A stretch of 6,068 nt of DNA from positions 1 through 6,068 of the forward strand of contig JALSOY010000270.1 in the NCBI GenBank assembly GCA_026986235.1, given 5' to 3'. Both the position numbers and the translations under genes were made by a program. Each line of letters starts with the position of its first letter. Position 1 is the stretch's first letter. Shown here in pieces: positions 1 through 5,443 of the stretch. The DNA comes from Caldifarciminota bacterium. Lineage in GTDB: Bacteria > Hydrothermota > Hydrothermia > B15-G9 > WFZT01. Below the pieces are notes generated by a model. The model made no database searches, was not told the DNA's origin, and saw only the letters and a list, made by a program, of their open reading frames with translations.

Positions 1-1423
1 TCTTTCGAAAATTCAGACCCTGGGATTCAGAGGAGAGGCGCTCCATTCCATTGCAACCGTTTCAAAGCTCACCATAAGATCGGGGACGGAAGGAGATAGC
101 AGCTGGGAGGTAGTATTTGAAGATACAAAACCCAAAATGGTTAAACCTGCTCCCTTCAGAAAAGGCACAACCGTTATCGTGAGGGACCTTTTTTACAACT
201 TTCCCGTGAGAAGAAAATTTCTTGGTGGAGACCTCTACGAGGGCAGGAGAATCATCGAAGTGGTTACGACCTACGCTCTCTGGAACCACGATATCGGATT
301 TGAGCTCGTGGTTAATGGGAACGAGGTCCTCAACCTCAGACCGGCGGAATCAAAAACCGAAAGGATAAAGGACATCTACGGGGAAGAATTTTTAGAGGAG
401 ACGGTTGAGATTAACTCAAACACAGTCAGTTCCTTTGAGATTGAAGGGAGAATATCGAGACCTGAAAAGATGAAACTCAGACCTGTTACCCAGATCATCC
501 TCGTAAACGGAAGAAGGGTTAAGAGCGATCAGATAAGATCTGCAATATACAAGGCTCTTATGGAGGTGAAAAACTACCCTGAATTTATCCTTTTCGTCCG
601 TGTAGATCCCCGTTACATCGACTTCAATGTCCACCCTCAGAAAAAGGAAGTCAGGTTCTCAAAGTCGTTGAGGATCTTTGAAAGGGTTTACAGAAGTGTT
701 AGGGAAACACTTGATGTAACCAAGGAATCATACCTTAAAGTTCCTGCTGCTGAAGGTCCTCATTTAAGACTCGTAAACGAGAAGGTACCTATTTATAAGC
801 CCGAGGAGGTGCCGGTGAGCGCCAGACAGCTTGAGCTGGGGGAGATGCAGCCTCTCTCAGAACAGGAAAATTACACACCCAGGGCTGTGTGGCAGGCACA
901 CAACAGTTACATAATTGCAGAGGTCAAGACGGGTATAATCCTTATAGACCAGCACGCAGCCCACGAGAGAGTGATCTACGAACAGCTACTTGAAAGGAAG
1001 GTGGGTACTCAGAACTTACTCTTCCCTGTAACCATTCACCTCACTCCTCAGGAGATGCAGATCTACAACGAGTACAGGGACATCCTCCAGACTTTCGGAT
1101 TCAGAATAAGAAAGTTCTCCCAGACGACAATAGTTATTGAAGGGGTACCCAATATTTTTTCCACGATTACAAAGGACGAGTTCAGGGAGATCCTGAGCGA
1201 GCTTGAATCGAAGAAGTCATTACCAGATAGATTTCAATATTCAGTGAAAACAATTGCCTGTAAAGCAGCGGTGAAGGCCGGCGAGCCCCTGTCCAACGAC
1301 GAGATGCTCGCCCTCATAAACCAGCTATTCCATTGTAAAAATCCCTACTTCTGCCCCCATGGCAGGCCCACCATTATTAAACTCAGCCTCGAGGAGCTTG
1401 AACGAAAGTTCGGAAGACATTGA
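1..1423 (+). CDS. mutL: DNA mismatch repair protein MutL, endonuclease type (5' end outside window)
   Basis: MutL couples MutS mismatch recognition to strand removal, using an N-terminal GHKL ATPase and a C-terminal dimerisation/nuclease domain. The reading frame is open from base 2, giving 473 visible residues. About 85-90 N-terminal residues, including the first ATP-binding motifs, lie upstream; the internal ATG at 137 is not the start. Visible N-terminal motifs are TLGFRGEAL (visible residues 6-14), GTTVIVRDLFYN (about 55-66) and NVHPQKKEVRF (about 209-219). After a short linker of roughly 55 residues comes the C-terminal domain. It has DQHAAHERVIYE (947-982, the DQHA(x)2E(x)4E nuclease motif), a likely beta-clamp motif QNLLFP (1010-1027), ACKAAVKAGE (1256-1285), CPHGRPT (1352-1372) and a terminal FGRH. 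All metal-site motifs are present, so this is the nicking type found in bacteria without MutH, unlike E. coli MutL. It ends 3 bases from the stop of the convergent pilT-like gene. Confidence 0.97.
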   Translation, partial: LSKIQTLGFRGEALHSIATVSKLTIRSGTEGDSSWEVVFEDTKPKMVKPAPFRKGTTVIVRDLFYNFPVRRKFLGGDLYEGRRIIEVVTTYALWNHDIGFELVVNGNEVLNLRPAESKTERIKDIYGEEFLEETVEINSNTVSSFEIEGRISRPEKMKLRPVTQIILVNGRRVKSDQIRSAIYKALMEVKNYPEFILFVRVDPRYIDFNVHPQKKEVRFSKSLRIFERVYRSVRETLDVTKESYLKVPAAEGPHLRLVNEKVPIYKPEEVPVSARQLELGEMQPLSEQENYTPRAVWQAHNSYIIAEVKTGIILIDQHAAHERVIYEQLLERKVGTQNLLFPVTIHLTPQEMQIYNEYRDILQTFGFRIRKFSQTTIVIEGVPNIFSTITKDEFREILSELESKKSLPDRFQYSVKTIACKAAVKAGEPLSNDEMLALINQLFHCKNPYFCPHGRPTIIKLSLEELERKFGRH

Positions 1424-1456
1424 AATTCACGACTTCTTGACGAACCTTTCGAGCTC
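1394..1456. repeat. Imperfect inverted repeat across the mutL/pilT-like convergent stops
   Basis: The left arm at 1394-1412 (GAGCT, bulge TGAA, CGAAAG, TTCG) pairs with the right arm at 1441-1456 (CGAA, bulge C, CTTTCG, AGCTC), giving 15 base pairs. GAAG (1413-1416) can add four more with CTTC (1433-1436). Both stop codons lie inside the loop region. Each arm encodes the C-terminal ELER(K)F of its own gene, so part of the match may be chance similarity of two coding ends. No T-run follows on either strand, so a classical intrinsic terminator is not supported. Confidence 0.45.
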
Positions 1457-2365
1457 AAAATAGTTACCCAGACGGATAAGATTTGCAGCTTCCTCTTTTT
1501 TCACCATCCATTGAAAGTTGAGGATACCTGCTTTCCTGTCGAATCCAGAGGGATTAACAAGGAGCTGGAGGGATTGGGCAAGAAACTCACGCATGGTAAG
1601 AGGATTTATGGTTATCGTCTCGAAATACATGAATGTATGCGGAATCCCTGCAGCCGAAAGTGTGGTGATGACCAAAACACCTTTCTCAACGGCCCTGAAT
1701 ACGCTGTTTAGAGTGACTTCATCTGGAATGTCATTTATGTAGAGTACATCAACTGAAGCACTCAGAGCCTGTTCAATCCCCCTTTCAAAACTTTCCACAT
1801 CAGAGCCCACCTCTCTCTGAATTACCACGGAGTTCTCATGTTTTAAAAGGTGACTCTGGGGACTTTCAACAGTATAGATGACAGATGGTCTCCTTCTGGC
1901 TATGTAGTTGACTATTGAAGCAGAGACGGTCATGTTGAGGGATCTGTTTCTACCCGAGACAACGAAAAGGCCCTCTCCTTGATCAAGCATGTGAACAAAG
2001 ATGGGGAGAAACTCACGGGAGGTTATGGCCTCTCTCAGATCAAAAATACGGTCCCGAATCCTTTTTAAAAAAACTGCAATTGTTCCTCTCTGTTGAAGGT
2101 ATTCAACTGTAAATCTACCAATTCCCCTGATTCCGAAGGAGAAGGTGCCGGAGTCCTCGAGGGGAGAGTTCGCAAATTTCGACTTTTGCCTCAGGAGAAC
2201 GAGAAGCTGGACTACATCATCAGGTGAAAACGCGTGATCTTTAAAGACGAAAGTGCCGTCGTCCGTTCTGAGGAGTGGCTTCGCCCCGGCTGCGAAAACA
2301 CCTTCATAGGCGTCAGTTTCTACCATTTTATTGATGAGTTCGTTAACATAGGTGGCATTAATCAT
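1427..2365 (-). CDS. PilT-like protein with degenerate nucleotide-binding site (probable pseudo-ATPase)
   Basis: A 312-residue relative of the PilT/PilU type IV pilus retraction ATPases, recognised from motif order. The N-terminal GAKPLLRTDDG (residues 27-37) corresponds to the family's G.PP..R.DG. IGRFTVEYLQQRG (82-94) corresponds to FR.N...Q.G. QREVGSDVESF (183-193) matches the conserved QREVG.DT.SF. The C-terminal ANLIRLG (294-300) matches NLIR.GK. The active site is lost. The Walker A position reads GRNRSLNM (138-145), so the GKS is LNM. The Asp box reads TVESPQ instead of TIEDPIE. The Walker B region ends IND instead of VGE (210-212). The His box reads TTLSA instead of ATLHT (234-238). 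The final roughly 50 residues of PilT are missing. The frame is intact. The start is ATG at 2365, with AGAGGA (2373-2378) upstream and a 4-base ATGA overlap with the upstream gene. It most likely has a non-catalytic role, perhaps as a partner of a true PilT hexamer or another membrane complex. Family membership is strong; function is unknown. Confidence 0.85.
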   Translation of the reverse strand: MINATYVNELINKMVETDAYEGVFAAGAKPLLRTDDGTFVFKDHAFSPDDVVQLLVLLRQKSKFANSPLEDSGTFSFGIRGIGRFTVEYLQQRGTIAVFLKRIRDRIFDLREAITSREFLPIFVHMLDQGEGLFVVSGRNRSLNMTVSASIVNYIARRRPSVIYTVESPQSHLLKHENSVVIQREVGSDVESFERGIEQALSASVDVLYINDIPDEVTLNSVFRAVEKGVLVITTLSAAGIPHTFMYFETITINPLTMREFLAQSLQLLVNPSGFDRKAGILNFQWMVKKEEAANLIRLGNYFELERFVKKS

Positions 2366-2598
2366 TGGACTTTCCTCTTGATGGTTTCAACAAGCTCTAT
2401 CCATCTGTCCAGCAATAATTTTATTTCATCCTCGCCTGCACCTTCAACGATTCTGGTGTTTATCTGCTCCTCCACAAACACGAGTTGTGCATAAAGCTCA
2501 GGGTACTGAAGCTTCACCTTTTTAATGAGGTCGGACCTCCATCCTGTTCTCGTTCTCTTTATGGCGTCAATTACTATTTCCCTCATCTTTTCATCCAC
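2362..2598 (-). CDS. Small hypothetical helical protein, coupled to the PilT-like gene
   Basis: I do not recognise this 78-residue protein. It is soluble-looking, charged and probably all-helical, with no cysteine, signal peptide or membrane segment. The second half (about residues 40-78) looks amphipathic and could form a helical hairpin. Its stop overlaps the start of the PilT-like gene as ATGA, so the two are probably translationally coupled and act together. The start is uncertain. The listed GTG at 2598 lies three codons after an in-frame TAA (TAA TCC GAA GTG), so no longer version is possible. ATG at 2586 would give 74 residues. Neither has a good Shine-Dalgarno. A candidate promoter at 2608-2636 would put the transcript start at about 2601, making the GTG almost leaderless. 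The coding assignment rests on the overlap and on the lack of a competing frame. Confidence 0.72.
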   Translation of the reverse strand: MDEKMREIVIDAIKRTRTGWRSDLIKKVKLQYPELYAQLVFVEEQINTRIVEGAGEDEIKLLLDRWIELVETIKRKVQ

Positions 2599-2607
2599 TT
2601 CGGATTA

Positions 2608-2636
2608 ATCATACTGAAACGGTAGGTCTAAGGCAA
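2608..2636 (-). promoter_or_regulatory. Candidate sigma70-type promoter for the small protein/PilT-like unit
   Basis: On the minus strand, TTGCCT (2631-2636; 4 of 6 to TTGACA) is followed after exactly 17 bases by TATGAT (2608-2613; 5 of 6 to TATAAT). It lies just upstream of the minus-strand unit. The predicted start of transcription, about 2600-2602, leaves only a few bases before the GTG at 2598. This is pattern matching only. Confidence 0.4.
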
Positions 2637-2764
2637 GGTTTTGACAGGATATAAACCTCCTTACCTGGAAACCCGCATTAAAACGGGATTTCTGGAAACT
2701 GAAGAGTGAAGGTTCGGTGAAAAATCGTTAAAATAGGTATGTGGAAAATTGCATATTTCAAAAT

Positions 2765-2772
2765 GGAGGTGA
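2765..2772 (+). promoter_or_regulatory. Strong Shine-Dalgarno of the bcp/PrxQ gene
   Basis: GGAGGTGA is complementary to the 3' end of 16S rRNA. There are 6 bases between GGAGG and the ATG at 2776, which fixes this ATG as the start. It is the strongest ribosome binding site in the window. A possible -10 (TAAAAT, 2729-2734) lies upstream, but no convincing -35 goes with it. Confidence 0.8.
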
Positions 2773-2775
2773 ATC

Positions 2776-3243
2776 ATGGTAGGAGAAAAGGCACCTGAAT
2801 TCTGCCTTCCAGACCAGGATGGCAAAGAAGTCTGTCTTAAAGACTTCCGTGGTAAATGGGTAGTACTTTACTTTTACCCAAAGGACAACACCAGTGGTTG
2901 CACCAGGGAAGCTATTGATTTTACAGAAAATCTAAAGGACTTTGAGAAGCTTGATGCCGTTGTTCTGGGAGTTAGCAAGGATTCTGTTAAAAGCCACAAA
3001 AAATTCCAGGAAAAGCACGGTCTTAAAATCACTCTTCTCAGCGATCCAGAGCACAGGGTTATAGAGGCTTATGGTGCGTGGAAACTCAAAAAGCGTTACG
3101 GAAGAGAATACTACGGAACTGAAAGGAGTACCTTTATCATCGATCCTGAAGGAGTTATCCGACACGAGTGGAGAAATGTCAAGGTCAAAGGTCATGTCGG
3201 GGAGGTAAAGGAGACACTGAAAAAGCTCAGGGGAGAGTCTTAG
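2776..3243 (+). CDS. bcp: Peroxiredoxin, Bcp/PrxQ family, without the usual resolving cysteine
   Basis: A 155-residue cytoplasmic thiol peroxidase that reduces hydrogen peroxide and organic hydroperoxides using thioredoxin-type donors; the length is normal for the family. The fold runs from GEKAPEFCLPDQDG (3-16) through the active-site stretch YPKDNTSGCT (34-43). That stretch holds the P-x3-T-x2-C motif with P35, T39 and the peroxidatic C42. Later, TERSTFIID supplies the conserved catalytic Arg. In E. coli Bcp a resolving Cys sits five residues after the peroxidatic one; here that residue is I47. There is no Cys in the helix that holds the alternative resolving position. The only other cysteines are C10 and C20, flanking an early beta-hairpin. 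The gene stands alone on this strand, with its own strong ribosome site. Its TAG overlaps the stop codon of the convergent AI-2E gene. Confidence 0.95.
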   Translation: MVGEKAPEFCLPDQDGKEVCLKDFRGKWVVLYFYPKDNTSGCTREAIDFTENLKDFEKLDAVVLGVSKDSVKSHKKFQEKHGLKITLLSDPEHRVIEAYGAWKLKKRYGREYYGTERSTFIIDPEGVIRHEWRNVKVKGHVGEVKETLKKLRGES

Positions 3244-4379
3244 GCTACATTTTTCTTGAACAGGAGACCCTTCAGGATCGCCGCCACAGGGACTGCAAGT
3301 AAAAATCCCAGGGGACCAAAGAATTTTGCACCGATGAGCAGGGATACAAGAATTATAAGGGGGTGAAGTCCCACGCTACCCCCTATTATTCTCGGTGAAA
3401 TTACGGTACTCTCAAGCAACTGAACGATGATGAAAACGAATGTTACTTTTAAAAAACCTGATAAGGGGTTGGGCTCCATGAATCCGAGCATAATGCCGAT
3501 CAGGTAACTCAGCCAGAAACCGAGGGTGGGAACGAGATTAAAGAGCCCGGCGAAGACACCTATAATAATGAAAAAGTCAATCCCCATAATGCCAAGAAGA
3601 GCTGCTGTCAGGAGCCCCACAACAAATGCATCGATAAGCTGGCCACGAAAGTACTTCCTCAATATTTCTGCAATCTCCAGAAAGACACCCTGAGCCCGTG
3701 CTGAACGGGCAAACATTTCAAAGGTCCTGGCCTTTATCTTTTTGTAGTCGTTCAGCGTATAAAATGTGACGATTATTGAGAGAACGAAATAAAAGATATA
3801 GGATGCCACAAGTGCAGCCGACTTATAGAAAGAAGGGAGTCTCTTTAGAAATTCGCCTGCAATGGTCCCTATATCCGGCAGATTCTCAAAGATCTTCCTC
3901 AACTCGCCGTACTTTGAAAACTTCTCAAGTGCCTGAGTCCTCACATTCGACAGAAAACCTGGTAGTTTCTGAGAAAATATACTGAGTTCTTTTGAAAACT
4001 GATGCCCCACATAAAATCCGATGAGACTGATGAGACCCAGAAATACAGTGAGTATAAAAATGGAGGTCAGGACCCTGGGAATCCTGTATTTTTCAAGCCT
4101 ATCCACGAGTGGTGAGAGGAGAAAGGCGATCAGGAGACCAAGGCCAAAGGGAAAGAGAACATTTTTCAGTTTGCTCAAAAGAAGGAAGAGAAAAAATGAA
4201 AGTGTAACGGCAAAGAGAGTGTTTGCAGTGGGATTTTCCCTTGCGAGAAAAAAGAGAAAGGCCGCAAGTCCCGAAAGAATGATGGGCAGATACTCTGATG
4301 GGAATCCCGTGTATATGGCCAATGTAAGGAGTACAAGAGCAGAGATAAAAAATGCGATGTTTTCTGTCGTTCTCGTCAT
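3240..4379 (-). CDS. AI-2E family (PerM-like) membrane protein
   Basis: A 379-residue polytopic inner-membrane protein of the AI-2E/PerM family (PF01594 type). Family marks are a hydrophobic segment running into AFLLSPLVDRLEK (85-97), YFRGQLIDAFVVGLL (243-257) and NLVPTLGFW (281-289). The C-terminal block has QLLESTVISPRIIG (320-333), VGLHPLIILVSLLIG (336-350) and FGPLGFLLAVPVAA (354-367). Between the membrane segments is a soluble stretch of about 60 residues (about 128-185). The first 48 residues add two membrane segments (about 8-27 and 31-47) before the usual first one. Family members have been linked to autoinducer-2 export, to Na+/H+ antiport, and in mycobacteria (PerM) to cell division; substrate cannot be read from sequence. 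The start ATG overlaps the stop of the EnvC-like gene as ATGA. It is the last gene of the ftsX operon, so a division or envelope role is the better guess. Confidence 0.93.
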   Translation of the reverse strand: MTRTTENIAFFISALVLLTLAIYTGFPSEYLPIILSGLAAFLFFLARENPTANTLFAVTLSFFLFLLLSKLKNVLFPFGLGLLIAFLLSPLVDRLEKYRIPRVLTSIFILTVFLGLISLIGFYVGHQFSKELSIFSQKLPGFLSNVRTQALEKFSKYGELRKIFENLPDIGTIAGEFLKRLPSFYKSAALVASYIFYFVLSIIVTFYTLNDYKKIKARTFEMFARSARAQGVFLEIAEILRKYFRGQLIDAFVVGLLTAALLGIMGIDFFIIIGVFAGLFNLVPTLGFWLSYLIGIMLGFMEPNPLSGFLKVTFVFIIVQLLESTVISPRIIGGSVGLHPLIILVSLLIGAKFFGPLGFLLAVPVAAILKGLLFKKNVA

Positions 4380-5443
4380 CTTAAATATTTTAAGGGATTC
4401 ACCGCCCTGCCTTTAACTCTTATCTCAAAGTGCAGAACAGGGTTCGTCATGGAAAGCTGGCCAAGCACTTCTCCCTGGCTCACTACCTGACCTTCCCTCA
4501 CAAGAATTTTTCTTAATTTTGTGTAAACTGTGTAAATGGAACCGTGCTCTATGATAACAACTCCCCTGTAAGAAATAAAATTTCCAGCGTACACCACCAC
4601 ACCGTCTTTTGAGGCAACCACCTCCGCACCAGGTGAGGACCTTATATCTATACCGGGATTTTTGATCTTCGTTCCGTATTTCGGATCAACTATTACGCCG
4701 AATTTTTGAATCACCTTCCCCCTAACTGGCCATATAAACCGTTTACTCTTTGATATATAACGCCTCTTCTTTTTCTGAAGCCTCTTGAGGATTCTCTCGA
4801 GTCTCCTCTTCTCCTTCTCAAGCCTTTTTATTTCGTACCTCTTTCTCTTCTGCTGACTCTTTATCCTCCTGAGAAGCGCCCTCTTCTGCCTCTTTTTCTC
4901 CTCAAGCTGACTCCTCCGGTACAATATCTGCTTCTGCAATCGATTCACTTCAACCAGTTTCTTCTTCACGAGCTCCCGTTTCCTCGAAAGCTCGTGAAGA
5001 TCGTTTTCAACCTGTTCGTGCAACCTCTTTTCCTTTTCGAGAATGTAGGTGTAAACTTTCACTCTCCTGTAAGATTCATAGGGATCTTTTGCATCCAACA
5101 GGATTTCAAGAAAACCGGGCTTACCGTACTTATAAAGCCTGACGATATATCTCCTCAGCACCTCCTCCTTGTATGTGAGATCAGTCTGAAGGCTGTCTAT
5201 GTCCTTCTTTAACACACCAATGGAGGCCTTAAGGCTCTCTTCATGCGCCTTCTGGGTTTCCAGCATGTCCTGAAGTACATCGAGCTGCTGGTCTATAACT
5301 TCTATCCTTCTCAGAATACTCTCCTTTTTCTTCTGAAGATTTACAAGTTCCCTGTGGAGTTTTTTCAGCTTTTTCTCGTAAAGTTTTATCCTTTTTTGAT
5401 AACTTCCCGTGGATAGTACGAGAAAAATGAGAAGGATTTTCAT
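4376..5443 (-). CDS. envC: EnvC-like murein hydrolase activator (coiled coil plus degenerate LytM/M23 domain)
   Basis: A 355-residue protein with a short N-terminal signal-like segment (residues 1 to about 14, KILLIFLVL core), a long coiled coil (about 15-232) and a LytM/M23 domain (about 238-355). A break near 105-125 (GKPGFLEILLDAKDPYE) matches the hinge between coiled-coil arms in EnvC/PcsB-type proteins, whose coiled coil docks to the extracellular loop of FtsX. The LytM domain keeps the fold (WPVRGKVIQKFG, GAEVVASKDGVVVYAG, HFEIR.KG.AVNP) but not the active site. The HxGID motif is NPGID (N262, D266 kept), the Y.HL motif is YTKL (K309), and HLHFE is VLHFE (V336, H338 kept). It should therefore not cut peptidoglycan itself but activate amidases, as E. 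coli EnvC does. ATGA overlaps with ftsX upstream and the AI-2E gene downstream support a co-translated unit. Residues 181-235 are extremely basic. Confidence 0.91.
   Translation of the reverse strand: MKILLIFLVLSTGSYQKRIKLYEKKLKKLHRELVNLQKKKESILRRIEVIDQQLDVLQDMLETQKAHEESLKASIGVLKKDIDSLQTDLTYKEEVLRRYIVRLYKYGKPGFLEILLDAKDPYESYRRVKVYTYILEKEKRLHEQVENDLHELSRKRELVKKKLVEVNRLQKQILYRRSQLEEKKRQKRALLRRIKSQQKRKRYEIKRLEKEKRRLERILKRLQKKKRRYISKSKRFIWPVRGKVIQKFGVIVDPKYGTKIKNPGIDIRSSPGAEVVASKDGVVVYAGNFISYRGVVIIEHGSIYTVYTKLRKILVREGQVVSQGEVLGQLSMTNPVLHFEIRVKGRAVNPLKYLR

Larger units (their letters stand above)
2599..2775. other. Divergent intergenic region between the small hypothetical gene and bcp
   Basis: This 177-base stretch is the only sizeable non-coding region in the window. 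It holds the candidate minus-strand promoter and, on its right side, the bcp ribosome site. It also has a short hairpin, CCCG-(8)-CGGG (about 2682-2697), and an AAGGAGGT on the minus strand (2655-2662) that precedes no usable start codon. I see no tRNA-like or recognised riboswitch structure. Confidence 0.6.

Noticed and set aside
137..139. ATG at 137 as a start for a short MutL
   Set aside because: The same frame is open back to base 2 and encodes the conserved GFRGEAL motif, so the gene simply begins outside the window.
2234..2494. 86-codon + strand frame spanning the small gene/PilT-like overlap
   Set aside because: Antisense to two better-supported coupled genes, with no ribosome site or recognisable motif.
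2641..2646. Perfect TTGACA on the + strand as a bcp promoter -35
   Set aside because: The base run 16-18 positions downstream (around CCTGGA) is not a -10, and TATAAA at 2650-2655 is too close.
2659..2676. Five-codon minus-strand frame (MRVSR then TAA) just before the orphan AAGGAGGT
   Set aside because: No ribosome site in front of it, and a five-codon frame is expected by chance.
3223..3250. Possible intrinsic terminators at the bcp/AI-2E junction, such as minus-strand CTC-TCCCCT-GAG before CTTTTT, or + strand AGTC-TTA-GGCT before ATTTTT
   Set aside because: Stems are only 3-4 pairs, too weak to call without a folding calculation.
4020..4037. 9-base tandem near-repeat (GATGAGACT, GATGAGACC)
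   Set aside because: It encodes a repeated Leu-Ile-Ser/Gly pattern inside a membrane segment; two copies in coding sequence are not notable.
4021..4416. 131-codon open frame on the + strand, very rich in Arg and Lys
   Set aside because: It lies antisense to the well-supported AI-2E gene; the basic composition is what reverse-reading membrane-protein codons gives, and no domain is visible.
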